A stretch of DNA of 64,000 bases from CAWBKV01 sp041946675 (GCA_041946675.1 JBHGAU010000001.1:15644-79643); one strand, 5' to 3'; numbered from the stretch's first letter, positions 43,163-51,962 are shown. Program-made: numbers and translations. Notes: a model not told the origin generated them from the sequence alone.

Positions 43163-43828
43163 TCAGGCCACCTTCCATTTGGGATTAATTGAGTCGAGGT
43201 ATCTAAAGTCAACAAAACTATAAGGCGCTTTATAATAATAACCGTCCATCATAGTGCCATAATAGCTGTCCACCGCCAGCCAGGTATCTGGATGAGCTTT
43301 ATCCTCTACAGCCACCCATAAGTGCCCCTGAGAATTGAACCCGTTTGGATCATAAAGATATTCTGTGTTATACCCAAAACTCTTGTAGAGATCATTAAGC
43401 ATCTGAGAACCATCATAGCACATTCCCAAGGGCGATACAGGGAATATCGTGCACTTGTTTATTGCCTTTACAAAATCCAAGTCACTGGTCCTATTGTAGA
43501 TCACATTGGACTTTACTGCGTCGACAGGTATCACCTGTACAAGCCCCGATTGGTTCTTTGGAGGATTCATCCATATATCCGCGATCTTTGGTGCTGCACC
43601 ATTGGGGGTCAGATAAACCTCCTTTCCGCTTGCCAGCTTAACTGTTACATAAGACTCGTTTGGCTTTGCATTGTATCCCTGAGTCGCCAGGAAGAATGCC
43701 AGATCCTTCGTTGTGATGCCAATATCCTCGTAGCTGGATAGAAGCAGCCAAAGATCATTCTCTTCACCCGCGTGAGAACAATCAATGAGCAGGATGATGC
43801 AAACAGCTATCATGCCAAATAATCGCAT
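43163..43828 (-). CDS. Exported transglutaminase-like cysteine protein, copy 2
   Basis: About 221 residues from ATG 43828, which is preceded by a GGGGGTGG site; a frame to 43864 is open but not needed. Signal peptide (RLFGMIAVCIILLIDCSHA). Catalytic-type motifs are PLGMCYDGSQMLNDLYKSFGY (Cys helix), SQGHLWVAVEDKA (His) and WLAVDSYYG (Asp). The order and spacing parallel the paralog at 4282-4908. The extra N-terminal domain here includes KEVYLTPNGAAPKIADIWMN. It probably acts on surface peptides or cross-links. It lies next to the pentapeptide gene on the same strand. Confidence 0.75.
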   Translation of the reverse strand: MRLFGMIAVCIILLIDCSHAGEENDLWLLLSSYEDIGITTKDLAFFLATQGYNAKPNESYVTVKLASGKEVYLTPNGAAPKIADIWMNPPKNQSGLVQVIPVDAVKSNVIYNRTSDLDFVKAINKCTIFPVSPLGMCYDGSQMLNDLYKSFGYNTEYLYDPNGFNSQGHLWVAVEDKAHPDTWLAVDSYYGTMMDGYYYKAPYSFVDFRYLDSINPKWKVA

Positions 43829-43987
43829 TCCACCCCCAGCGCTGAGTTTCGTTATAGACTCCAACTATAATAGCCTTATGGAGAATTAAGGCAAGTATAT
43901 GGAATGCTAAGTGAGAGATAACCTCTATGTTTTGACCTTATTTCGCAGTTTCGCAGGCAAACCGGCATACAAACGCGTTAAAAATAA

Positions 43988-44911
43988 TTATGCCTGATCT
44001 GCCCTTGCCTGCTCCTTTCTTCTGCCCTCAAACTCCTGCTGAACATCGCACCCGAGCCTGCCGATTGCGTCCGAGCGGCACTGGCGGCAGTGTCTCATCT
44101 GTTTTATTATCTTTCCCAGCTCGTCCTGAATCTTCCTCTTCTCCTCAGGCGAGGGGGGCTTGATGTTGGCGAACTTATACTGTGGTATGAGAGGCATGAC
44201 GTTGTGAATGAAGACTCCCATCTCTTTGATCTTGCGAGCAATATCGAAGACATGCTTATCGTTAATCCCTGGAATAAGCACAGTGTTTACCTTCACAATC
44301 TTCTTCAGCTTGAGCGCTTCAGCTATTCCCTTCAGCTGTTGATCGCGCAAGATGGTTGCCGCCTCGAGGCCCTCATAACGCTTCCCTTTATAGACCACAT
44401 AGTCGTATATTTGCTGACCTATCTGAGGGTCTATTGCATTCATAGTTACTGTTATATTGCATACGCCAAGCTTATCCAGCTCCTTGATCTTATCCGGCAA
44501 AAGCAGACCATTGGTGCTGATGCAGAGAATTAGATTCGGATACTTCTGTCCGACAAGGCGCAGAGTCTCAAATGTCTCCTCATTTGCCAGAGGCTCGCCT
44601 GGACCGGCTACAGCCACGACCTTGATGTAGTGGTATTTCGCAAGAACATCATCTACCCGGACCAGCGCCTCCTGAGGGGTAAGCACCCTGGAAGTCACTC
44701 CAGGCCTTGACTCATTTACGCAATCAAAATCCCTGACACAGTACTTACACTGAATATTGCACTTCGGCGCAACGGGCAGGTGCATTCTGCCGAATGCATG
44801 GCATGCCTGCTCGCTGAAACAGGGGTGCTCCTTTATCCTCCTTAGCTGGTCGGGATCATAAGGGACCTCCCTTCCGCCCACGTTAGCAACGGGAAACGTC
44901 TCTTCGCTCAT
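43988..44911 (-). CDS. nifB: Radical SAM protein NifB (short archaeal form)
   Basis: 307 residues from ATG 44911. It builds NifB-co, the 8Fe-9S-C core of nitrogenase cofactors, by radical SAM chemistry. The CX3CX2C cluster motif is CNIQCKYC, with NifB-specific HPCFSEQACHAFGRMHLPV before it and CVNESRPGVTSRVLTP after it. HNVMPLIPQYKFANIKPPS and CRQCRSDAIGRLGCD complete the family pattern. It lacks the C-terminal NifX domain of bacterial NifB, as is normal in methanogens. No nifHDK genes lie in this window, so nitrogen fixation cannot be inferred from this locus alone. Confidence 0.93.
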   Translation of the reverse strand: MSEETFPVANVGGREVPYDPDQLRRIKEHPCFSEQACHAFGRMHLPVAPKCNIQCKYCVRDFDCVNESRPGVTSRVLTPQEALVRVDDVLAKYHYIKVVAVAGPGEPLANEETFETLRLVGQKYPNLILCISTNGLLLPDKIKELDKLGVCNITVTMNAIDPQIGQQIYDYVVYKGKRYEGLEAATILRDQQLKGIAEALKLKKIVKVNTVLIPGINDKHVFDIARKIKEMGVFIHNVMPLIPQYKFANIKPPSPEEKRKIQDELGKIIKQMRHCRQCRSDAIGRLGCDVQQEFEGRRKEQARADQA

Positions 44912-45011
44912 ACTAGGACTCCGCTGGCCTATGTTATGATGAAGGATACCTAAAAAGATTTGCATTCAAGCGGCGCAAAGATACTTATCATATGTTGTCA
45001 AACATCATATT

Positions 45012-45308
45012 ATGCCTGAGAAGGATAAGTTTGTAATCTGGCCTATATATTTCGATTCCACAAGAAGCCGCAGCGAAGGCAGAGCTGTGTCAGCCGGCGA
45101 TGCAGTCAGCAACCCCACCATCGATGATATTATAACCGCCGCATTGAAGGCTGGCCTGAAGCCTGAGATTGAGCGCGAGAAGCGCCATCCGAAAATGTGG
45201 TATGAGAGCGCCGGAAGAATCCTTCTGCCTAAAAAGGGTCCTAAATCCGCTGTCCTAAAGAGGATTGCCGGATCATTGAAGCTGAAGAAAAAGAAGGGCG
45301 GAAAATGA
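45012..45308 (+). CDS. srp19: Signal recognition particle subunit SRP19
   Basis: A 98-residue basic protein that binds 7S RNA and prepares it for SRP54. MPEKDKFVIWPIYFDSTRSR, GRAVSAGDAVSNPTIDDIIT and EREKRHPKMWYESAGRILLP are the conserved SRP19 blocks, and the tail is Lys-rich. A TATA-like stretch (CTTATCATATG, about 44984) lies upstream. The stop overlaps the next start by four bases (ATGA). Confidence 0.95.
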   Translation: MPEKDKFVIWPIYFDSTRSRSEGRAVSAGDAVSNPTIDDIITAALKAGLKPEIEREKRHPKMWYESAGRILLPKKGPKSAVLKRIAGSLKLKKKKGGK

Positions 45309-45937
45309 TCGATCTTCATACTCACACGATATTCAGCGATGGCGAGCTGATTCCAAGCGAGCTTGTTCGCCGGGCTGCTGTATTAGGTTATATTGCAATA
45401 GGCCTCACAGATCATGTAGATTTCACCAATATCGAACACGTGCTTTCCAGCATCCTTAAGGCCAAATATCTGGAAGATTTATTGAAGATCGAAATCCTGT
45501 GCGGAGTTGAAATCACCCATGTCCCGCCGGAGAAGATAGGGGATCTGGCATCGCTTGCAAGGAGGCTGGGGGCTGAAATAATAGTAGTACATGGCGAGAC
45601 GCCCGTTGAGCCCGTCATGCCAGGCACGAACAGAGCGGCAATCGAAGCGTGTGTCGATATTCTGGCCCATCCGGGATTTCTCACAATCGGTGAAGCTGAA
45701 TTCGCCCGCGAGAATAATGTATGCCTGGAGATTACATCCCGGCTTGGCCACAACATCACAAATGGCCATGTGGCCCGCAAAGCATTGGATGCGAAGGCAA
45801 AGATTGTCATAGATACAGACACGCACAGCCCTGACGATCTCATAGACTTCAAGCGTGCAGTAGAAATTGGAGTGGGAGCCGGACTGACTTACGATCAGGC
45901 AAGGGATATAGTTAAAAATCATGCAATTGTGAAATAG
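45305..45937 (+). CDS. PHP-family histidinol-phosphate-phosphatase-like protein
   Basis: 210 residues with PHP-domain metal motifs: DLHTHTIFSDGELIPSELV, GLTDHVDF, GVEITHVPPE, IIVVHGE, DILAHPGF and DTDTHSPDD. This set of His/Asp ligands forms a trinuclear metal site used for phosphoester hydrolysis. Archaeal members are commonly annotated histidinol phosphate phosphatase, but the substrate is not proven by sequence. Translation is probably coupled to srp19 through the ATGA overlap. Confidence 0.88.
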   Translation: MIDLHTHTIFSDGELIPSELVRRAAVLGYIAIGLTDHVDFTNIEHVLSSILKAKYLEDLLKIEILCGVEITHVPPEKIGDLASLARRLGAEIIVVHGETPVEPVMPGTNRAAIEACVDILAHPGFLTIGEAEFARENNVCLEITSRLGHNITNGHVARKALDAKAKIVIDTDTHSPDDLIDFKRAVEIGVGAGLTYDQARDIVKNHAIVK

Positions 45938-45984
45938 GATTTCAGTCAGATAAGTTCCAATCAGGGGTTGAATAGATAGACATA

Positions 45985-46365
45985 GTGGCAATTGATATAT
46001 CGGGCAGACACTCGGTGAACGGCAGATACCAGATGGTTTGCGCTGCAATATCCCTAAGAGTTTCGCCTGAATGTATTGAAAAGATCTATTCTGTAAGGCT
46101 GGTCCCGAGCGTTACTACTTCCATCGACTTGAATACCATTATTGACCTGATCTCGACTGCTGTTTTGAGATTGCCTGGAATCGTACTGGCAGAGCCCGGG
46201 GATCTCTATAACCAGGATGCATGGAGGATCAGCAGTATCCTTGGCCGTGAGTTCAAGTATCCCGAAACGCTCGCTGAGCGCACATCGATTGAGCTGGCGC
46301 ATCATACCTCAGTGGCGGGACGAAAGCTTATCACCGATGGGCGAGAGGATTACAATAATGGATAG
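45985..46365 (+). CDS. DUF2209 family protein
   Basis: A 126-residue soluble protein starting with GTG 45985 (MAIDISGRHSVNGRYQMVCA). The AxDISGRH start followed by a VCAA strand and the later LAEPGDLYNQDAWRISSILG stretch define DUF2209, an archaeal family that looks like an RNase H-like fold. The Asp and Glu positions could bind metal (inference). Its 3' end overlaps the hflX start by eight bases. Confidence 0.82.
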   Translation: MAIDISGRHSVNGRYQMVCAAISLRVSPECIEKIYSVRLVPSVTTSIDLNTIIDLISTAVLRLPGIVLAEPGDLYNQDAWRISSILGREFKYPETLAERTSIELAHHTSVAGRKLITDGREDYNNG

Positions 46366-47647
46366 CAGTTTCAGCAAAACAACTAATGATCACAATACTC
46401 ATGATATTCATAATACTGCAGTCTTGCTGCTGCGCGAGGGCCCTAACCAAACTGCTGACCCTTACAAGATGGAGGAGCTGCAGCGGCTTGCTGGCGCTGC
46501 AGGTTATGACGTTCTGGCGGAGATAGTCCAAAGAAGAGGCCGCGATCACAGGTTCCAGGTTGGAAAGGGAAAGATAGAGGAGGCCCTTGCCTATAATCCT
46601 GATAAGCTCATATTTTATAACCCTCTCAGCCCTATCCAGGTTTTCAATATCAGAAGCGAGTTCAGGGCTCAGGTCATCGATAGGTTCAATTTGATACTCG
46701 AGATTTTTGCATCTCGTGCGTCTACGCGTGAGGCAAAGCTGCAGGTTGAGCTTGCAAAGTTAAGCTACGATGCGCCGCATGTTCGAAATGCGCTATCATT
46801 GAAGAAGCTCGGCGAGCAGCCCGGCTTCAGGGGTGCAGGTGCCTATGAGGAGTCGATGTACCGCGATATTCGCGGACGAATTGCCAAGATCAGGGCGACA
46901 CTACAGAATGTGGAGGAGATGGGCGAGGATAGAAGACAGCGCAGACGTGAGCTGGGCTTCGATCTTGTGGCACTGGCAGGCTATACGAATGTGGGCAAGA
47001 GCACTCTTTTAAACGCCCTTACAAATGCCAATGTGGAGGCCAAAGATCAGCCGTTCACAACTCTTTCTCCAACGACACGTGCAGCCGAGATGAAGGAAAG
47101 GAAGGTGCTTCTGACTGATACAGTGGGCTTCATAGACGATCTGCCCCACTTCCTGATAAAGGCATTCAAGTCCACGCTTTCGGAGATATCGGAAGCAGAC
47201 CTCATACTTCTAGTGGCAGATGCAAGCGATCCTCCGGAGATACTGAGGCGGAAGCTGGTAGCTTCCCATAAAGCCCTGTGGGATTGCAATGCATCGGCGC
47301 CGATAATCACAGTCCTGAATAAGATCGATCGGCTTAGCCTGGACGGGATTCAGGCAAGGCTTGAGATAATAAAGGATCTAGCACCAAATCCGATACAGGC
47401 ATCTGCTCAAGCCGGTCTTGGATTGCCAGAGCTGATGGATCATATCAATCGCAAGCTTGCTCCGCTGAAGGAAATACAGATCAAGCTGCCATATACTTCC
47501 GAGGGATTAAGCGAGCTCTCCAAGCTTTATGATGCCGCCGGGCACATCCAGGTCAGCTATGAGGATGAGGTGGTTGTCAGATTAAAGGTACGAGAGGATA
47601 CTATAGCGAAGGCAATAGTATCCAGGGAGAGAAAATTCAGCGATTGA
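46358..47647 (+). CDS. hflX: GTPase HflX
   Basis: A ribosome-associated GTPase that can split or rescue ribosomes under stress. About 429 residues from ATG 46358, which follows GAGGAT; the frame is open to 46217 but that part overlaps DUF2209. The N-terminal HflX domain has FQVGKGKIEEAL and the (D/N)RFNLILEIFASRASTREA motif, then a coiled coil. The G domain has G1 ALAGYTNVGKSTLLNAL, G3 DTVGFIDDLPHFLI, G4 LNKID and G5 SAQAGLG. The C-terminal domain is short. UPF0280 follows by two bases. Confidence 0.95.
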   Translation: MDSSFSKTTNDHNTHDIHNTAVLLLREGPNQTADPYKMEELQRLAGAAGYDVLAEIVQRRGRDHRFQVGKGKIEEALAYNPDKLIFYNPLSPIQVFNIRSEFRAQVIDRFNLILEIFASRASTREAKLQVELAKLSYDAPHVRNALSLKKLGEQPGFRGAGAYEESMYRDIRGRIAKIRATLQNVEEMGEDRRQRRRELGFDLVALAGYTNVGKSTLLNALTNANVEAKDQPFTTLSPTTRAAEMKERKVLLTDTVGFIDDLPHFLIKAFKSTLSEISEADLILLVADASDPPEILRRKLVASHKALWDCNASAPIITVLNKIDRLSLDGIQARLEIIKDLAPNPIQASAQAGLGLPELMDHINRKLAPLKEIQIKLPYTSEGLSELSKLYDAAGHIQVSYEDEVVVRLKVREDTIAKAIVSRERKFSD

Positions 47648-47649
47648 AT

Positions 47650-48372
47650 ATGCCAGAGATAATTCGAGAGCATTTCCAGCTTAAGCAAACGATAGTTACC
47701 ATCTTTGCGCAGGAAAAAGCTCACATCGATGCAGCAAAGATATCCATCATGGAGCAGCGGGGCTATCTTGAAGCGTTCATCCGCAAAGATCCATTCTTCA
47801 TGCTCACGCTTGAGCCGTATGACCTTCAGGCCGAGGATGCACCTGATATCATCAAGCAAATGATCCATACAACAGAAATCTTCGGCATCGGCCCAATGGC
47901 TGCCGTTGCAGGAGTGATAGCAAAGCTGGCTGTTGAGGCAATGATTGAAGCCGGCGCCACCTATGCGATCATTGATAACGGAGGAGATATGTCAATTCTG
48001 AATGATCAGCCGGTAATAGTGGGAATATACGCAGGCTCATCTCCTATTCGGGATCTGGCATTCGAGATCCTGCCGCGGGAGAAACCTCTGGGAATAGCCA
48101 CAAGCAGCGGCACAGTTGGGCCATCGATAAGCTTCGGATGCGCTGATGCAGCTACTCTCATCTCTCAGGATCCTGCACTGGCCGATGCTGCGGCAACTGC
48201 TCTGGGAAACGCAGTGCAAGCGGATAACAATCTGGACGAGTGCTTCAAGGCGATCGATAGGCCTGGGATTGATGGCGCCCTGATAATTCGGGGCGATGAG
48301 ATGGCGATGTGGGGAGAGCTGCCGAAGCTAAGAAGGGCGAAGATAGGGATGGATAGAATAACGAAAGCTTGA
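47650..48372 (+). CDS. UPF0280 (ApbE-like fold) family protein
   Basis: 240 residues from ATG 47650. The chain has FFGIGPMAAVAGVIAKLAV-like sequence, YAIIDNGGDMSILNDQPVIV, then LGIATSSGTVGPSISFGCAD and AAATALGNAV. These are the conserved UPF0280 blocks, a family structurally related to the flavin transferase ApbE and common in methanogens. The specific role is unknown. It starts two bases after hflX, in the DUF2209-hflX-UPF0280 cluster. Confidence 0.9.
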   Translation: MPEIIREHFQLKQTIVTIFAQEKAHIDAAKISIMEQRGYLEAFIRKDPFFMLTLEPYDLQAEDAPDIIKQMIHTTEIFGIGPMAAVAGVIAKLAVEAMIEAGATYAIIDNGGDMSILNDQPVIVGIYAGSSPIRDLAFEILPREKPLGIATSSGTVGPSISFGCADAATLISQDPALADAAATALGNAVQADNNLDECFKAIDRPGIDGALIIRGDEMAMWGELPKLRRAKIGMDRITKA

Positions 48373-48397
48373 TTAAATCGATATTCATGGTGGAATA

Positions 48398-49096
48398 ATG
48401 AATAAGCCTAAAACATTCGCGATTATTGGGCTGTCAATCCTTGCGATAGCCGTAATTGCCGTATTGGGATTCAATGGATATTCGGCACAGGACTCATCGA
48501 AAGCGATAAAGCTGCCGGAGCCCCTGACCAACGGCAGCGTATCTGTGGAGAAGGCCCTTCAGGAGAGGAGATCAATTCGCAGCTTTGGAAAAAACGGTCT
48601 TACCCTGAATGAGGTTTCAGAGCTTCTCTGGGCAGCTCAGGGAGTAACGGATGACCAGGGCCACCGCACTGCGCCATCTGCAATGGCAAAATATCCCTTG
48701 GAAGTCTACCTCCTGGCCGGCAATGTATCCGGTTTGCCGCAAGGAGTTTATCACTATATACCCCAAAACCACAGCCTGGCCGTTGTAACACAGGGCAAGG
48801 TAGATGAATATTACAATGCCTCTGCAGGCTTCGAGGGCTGGATAAAAATAGCTCCTGCTATTTTCGTTATCATTGGAGACATGAATCGGATGAACACCCT
48901 TCCCGGCCGGGACTTGAGCAGATGGGTCTATATTGAGGGAGGGGCGGCAGCTGAAAACCTGCTTCTTGAGGTTGTGTCGCTGAACCTGGCATCCACCTAC
49001 ACGGCAGGATTTGATGCAAATAGAACTACTGAGCTGCTGGGGCTATCTCCGGGAGAAGTGCCCATGGGAGTTTTGCCGGTGGGGAGAAAGGCGTAA
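48398..49096 (+). CDS. Exported/anchored SagB-type nitroreductase-family protein
   Basis: 232 residues. An N-terminal hydrophobic segment (FAIIGLSILAIAVIAVLGF) places the FMN-dependent nitroreductase fold outside or at the membrane, which is unusual for the family. Nitroreductase motifs are VEKALQERRSIRSFGKNGLT, VSELLWAAQGVTDD, RTAPSAMAKYPLEVYLLAGN and IEGGAAAENLLLEVVSLNLA, matching the SagB/ThcOx branch. No RiPP precursor or cyclodehydratase lies next to it, so it is not obviously part of an azoline pathway. It follows UPF0280 by 25 bases. Confidence 0.85.
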   Translation: MNKPKTFAIIGLSILAIAVIAVLGFNGYSAQDSSKAIKLPEPLTNGSVSVEKALQERRSIRSFGKNGLTLNEVSELLWAAQGVTDDQGHRTAPSAMAKYPLEVYLLAGNVSGLPQGVYHYIPQNHSLAVVTQGKVDEYYNASAGFEGWIKIAPAIFVIIGDMNRMNTLPGRDLSRWVYIEGGAAAENLLLEVVSLNLASTYTAGFDANRTTELLGLSPGEVPMGVLPVGRKA

Positions 49097-49228
49097 ACTT
49101 TTGGCCTTTCTTCTAATATCAGATAGATCAGCCTTTGAGCGAATTCCCCAGAAAGTATGACATCTCTTGGCATCGGCTCTAAGAAGATATCCAATCCCTG
49201 AAACCCAAAAGCCTTCTATATCCTCAGC

Positions 49229-49774
49229 TCAAAACGAAGTTAATACAGTATCCAAATAAAGAATAATAGAGACAGCTGAAATGGGAATCGCAGACTTCTT
49301 GATCCATATAGGTATGCCGTGAACATTAGTGGTTAGCTTATAGCCCTTACGTCTCAGAACGGCTCTTACAGAATCGCGATCCACTCCAATCCTGTTGGCT
49401 ATGCGTCCTATCTCCGATTTATCATAAAATTGTATCTGTCTTGCTTCGTACTTCGAAATATATTCCTCAAGAGAAGCAATCTTCTTTGTAAGATTCGCAC
49501 GTTCGCCCTCACGGCTCTTCCATATCTTTCGGCCATGGCCGTTATTGATCAATTGGTAGCCAAGCCTCTTCAGCTCTGAGCGTATACGTTCGGGAGACAG
49601 TCCGAAATGATCTGCTATGCACTGGATCTCTCGATGGTCATAGATCTGAGATCTAAACTGGCTGCTGTTTGAAAGATAGATTTCAAGGTCCACTGTAGCC
49701 CTATCTGTATATTGAGTCTCCGATGTTCCATTATGTACGCTAAATCTTTGGCTGCTATTCATGCTCTCCCCCAT
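49229..49774 (-). CDS. Duplicated winged-helix-like protein with hydrophobic tail
   Basis: A 181-residue protein built from two tandem copies of a roughly 58-residue unit. The copies can be aligned: YDHREIQCIADHFGLSPERI / YDKSEIGRIANRIGVDRDSV, ELKRLGYQLINNGHGRKIW / VLRRKGYKLTTNVHGIPIW. Each unit has a helix-turn-helix pattern followed by a beta-wing, so it is probably DNA-binding with two heads. The last 20 residues (IPISAVSIILYLDTVLTSF) are hydrophobic and could tether it to the membrane. Family not recognised. Starts at 49774 or at the Met four codons downstream. Confidence 0.7.
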   Translation of the reverse strand: MGESMNSSQRFSVHNGTSETQYTDRATVDLEIYLSNSSQFRSQIYDHREIQCIADHFGLSPERIRSELKRLGYQLINNGHGRKIWKSREGERANLTKKIASLEEYISKYEARQIQFYDKSEIGRIANRIGVDRDSVRAVLRRKGYKLTTNVHGIPIWIKKSAIPISAVSIILYLDTVLTSF

Positions 49775-50038
49775 GCGCGTATGGCTTCAATGGTTATTAT
49801 GGGTGACGAGGGTATAGAAAGCCAGCGCATTAATGGCCTTCTGTATCCAGCAGATACTTCGAACGTGCCACCGAATGTTGTCAACCTGAGATGCCGGATC
49901 TGGTTTACAATGGAATTAGAGGTATAAAAGATTTGGCGTCAGCTAAAAGGTAAAGAAGAATACCTTAGGACACAGATAGTTGAGCAACAGTGCAAAGTGT
50001 GAGAGACTATAAATGCATGGATAAGAGTGCTACGGGCC
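49775..50038. other. Intergenic region with promoter elements
   Basis: No convincing gene. It contains the second copy of the 20-bp word (49972-49991, ACAGATAGTTGAGCAACAGT) and, right after it, the TATA box CTATAAAT at 50007-50014. That box is centred about 28 bases before ATG 50039, supporting this start over GTG 50027. Confidence 0.5.
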
Positions 50039-50698
50039 ATGCAGTTTCCCAATTACGATGAAGAGATCCGCCATATCCTGCCTTATTACAATTCATACCA
50101 CCTGGAGACCATCAACTTAGTTATGGCAGTGCAGCTGAATCCCAAGGTCTGGCTGGATACTGGCTGCGGCACAGGTACCTTTGTGGAAATGGCAATGAAG
50201 CATTTCCCGGATACTCTGTTTATTCTTGCCGATCCTACTGTTGATATGCTGGAGGCTGCAAAGAAGAAGCTGTCCGGACAGGAAAGGGTGGAGTTTCTGG
50301 AGCCCGTTTCCACTCAAGACCTTTCCAGAGAGGATATTGGAAGCTTTGATGTAATTACAGCCATTCAATCACACCACTACCTCTCGAAAGATGATAGGAT
50401 CAAGGCCACCAGAGTATGTTATGATCTGCTGAATAAGGGCGGCATGTATGTCACCTTCGAGAATATCAGGCCGTTCACTGAAATCGGGACTAAGATCGGT
50501 AAAAGGAATTGGGAGATCTTTCAGCTCTCCAAGGGCAGAGATCCGGAGACGGTTGGAAACCATCTCAAGCGATTTGATACTATGTTCTTTCCACTCACAG
50601 TTGAAGAGCATCTGTCCATTCTAAGAGGGACGGGATTCAAAGCGGTTGAACTGCTCTGGTACTCTTGCTTACAGGCCGGGTTCTACTGCATAAAGTAA
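50039..50698 (+). CDS. Class I SAM-dependent methyltransferase
   Basis: 219 residues. Motif I is KVWLDTGCGTGTFVEMAMKH, and motif II ends FILADPTVDMLEAAKKKL. The acidic pair around SFDVITAIQSHHYL and the post-motif LLNKGGMYVTFENI complete the Rossmann SAM fold. The C-terminal half (FDTMFFPLTVEEHLSILRG and the hydrophobic end) is a typical small-molecule acceptor cap. The acceptor is unknown. It is the first gene after a TATA box and is not clearly in an operon. Confidence 0.9.
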   Translation: MQFPNYDEEIRHILPYYNSYHLETINLVMAVQLNPKVWLDTGCGTGTFVEMAMKHFPDTLFILADPTVDMLEAAKKKLSGQERVEFLEPVSTQDLSREDIGSFDVITAIQSHHYLSKDDRIKATRVCYDLLNKGGMYVTFENIRPFTEIGTKIGKRNWEIFQLSKGRDPETVGNHLKRFDTMFFPLTVEEHLSILRGTGFKAVELLWYSCLQAGFYCIK

Positions 50699-50736
50699 GA
50701 TCATCACTCGATTATGTTATCGGTGGAAGACAGAAT

Positions 50737-51207
50737 TCAGGATATAGTGGTAGTTTCCATGTACTCAGATTCGCCTGAGCTTGACAACGTCGATGACACC
50801 ACTATAGTAATAACCTTTCCAGAGATAGTGCTGTCGCCTCCACTGTCGGTGGTTCCCGTTGTGCCATCTGATCCTGTTGTACCATCAGATACATTTGCGC
50901 CGTCGGATCCAGTCGTAGATCCGCTATCCGTTTGATCTCCTGCATCAGTTGTTCCAGTGCTGTCGCTGGGATTGGTAGGTCCAGCCGGATTATTAGCCGG
51001 AATCAATCTGCCTGGGTAGATATCAAAATTCTCGAACCCAGGGATTGCTATATCGATAGGTGATATGGTATAATCAATTGTGGCCGGAAACTTATATGAA
51101 ATTTGACTGCCGATATTTATTGTTGTGGATATATCTGCTACAGCAGATGTACTGTTCAGCAATAAAAGTATGCTAGAAGCAAATAGCATTAATAGCATCG
51201 GTTTCAT
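50737..51207 (-). CDS. Exported Thr/Ser/Gly-rich low-complexity protein
   Basis: 156 residues with a signal peptide (MLLMLFASSILLLLNSTSAVA). The mature N-terminal 60 residues are beta-rich (STTINIGSQISYKFPATIDY). The next 60 are low-complexity repeats of Asp-Ser/Gly-Thr such as GTTDAGDQTDSGSTTGSDG, and the end is hydrophobic-Ser/Thr (VITIVVSSTLSSSGESE). Low-complexity Ser/Thr stretches are typical O-glycosylated stalks. No anchor or enzyme domain is seen. Confidence 0.65.
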   Translation of the reverse strand: MKPMLLMLFASSILLLLNSTSAVADISTTINIGSQISYKFPATIDYTISPIDIAIPGFENFDIYPGRLIPANNPAGPTNPSDSTGTTDAGDQTDSGSTTGSDGANVSDGTTGSDGTTGTTDSGGDSTISGKVITIVVSSTLSSSGESEYMETTTIS

Positions 51208-51359
51208 TATTCTCCTCCATGATGGACTCTTAGATAATATTGGGGTAGTTGATGATATAAGGCTAATAGAAATTATAATACGTAGGTTAAGGCATTATCC
51301 GCAAGAGCAGCAATAAGGCATTATAGGCACGAAGTGCCCGATATCGATGGTGATATGGA

Positions 51360-51584
51360 ATGGCTGAGATCTGGAGCGGAAAGGCGCCTGATAGATGTGG
51401 TGAGTGCAACAGAAAGATCGATAATGTATTCTATAACGCAAAGATCGCTGCCTGTGAAGGATTCAGGCAGATGCAGGTCTGCGAAGCATGCTTTGAGCGG
51501 AGCAAAATGCTCGGGCGGGGAATGGGTGATAGGTATGAGCGCGATAGCAGAGGAAGATATGTCAAGGTACAGGCGCCAAAGTAG
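51360..51584 (+). CDS. Small zinc-ribbon-like protein
   Basis: 74 residues from ATG 51360, which has a GGTGAT site just upstream. It contains CGEC near residue 13 and CEAC near residue 41, a two-CxxC zinc-ribbon pattern, then a basic Gly/Arg tail (MLGRGMGDRYERDSRGRYV). It is probably a nucleic-acid-binding or assembly protein, but the family is not recognised. Two other frames over the same DNA lack motifs. Confidence 0.55.
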   Translation: MAEIWSGKAPDRCGECNRKIDNVFYNAKIAACEGFRQMQVCEACFERSKMLGRGMGDRYERDSRGRYVKVQAPK

Positions 51585-51962
51585 AATTTGTGGAAAGCAA
51601 AACAAGAGGTAGTCCAGAAGGCGCTAATGGAAAGATGGCAATGGCTCCGGCTAACTTGCCCAAGCCTTTTGGATTATCTCTGATTCGGCATGCTGTTCCA
51701 AATGACAGCTTCAGTCGCTAGGAGATGTTCAGAGGCCGCAGCGATCTATTTTGTAGTGCAAAGAGCCGCCTGCCGTTAGAAAATTTCGATAATTGGCGGG
51801 ATGCAGTCCAATTCATAATCCCAAACAAACCATAAAGGATCAAATTTTACCATCTGATCGCTCCCGAGATAGCTGTTTACGGGGCTGTCGCGAGAGGAGC
51901 CGCGGACGGGCTAACGTCCTCCGGGATGATTTGATTCACGCGAGTCATTCTTCGAGCGCGTT
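51585..51962. other. Gene-free stretch with possible ORF debris
   Basis: About 380 bases without an intact gene. A short plus-strand frame at about 51860-51920 reads GAVARGAADGLTSSGMI before a stop and looks like a protein tail, perhaps from a transposase-associated ORF, but I cannot name a family. Confidence 0.35.

Noticed and set aside
43988..44911. Evidence for a nitrogen fixation cluster
   Set aside because: nifB is alone here; no nifH, nifD, nifK or nifE/N genes are adjacent.
48398..49096. SagB-type nitroreductase as part of an azoline peptide pathway
   Set aside because: No cyclodehydratase or precursor peptide next to it; the protein also has an export/anchor segment.
50714..50935. 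Plus-strand 73-aa Val/Pro/Ser-rich frame
   Set aside because: Antisense of the low-complexity Asp/Ser/Thr repeats of the exported protein on the minus strand.
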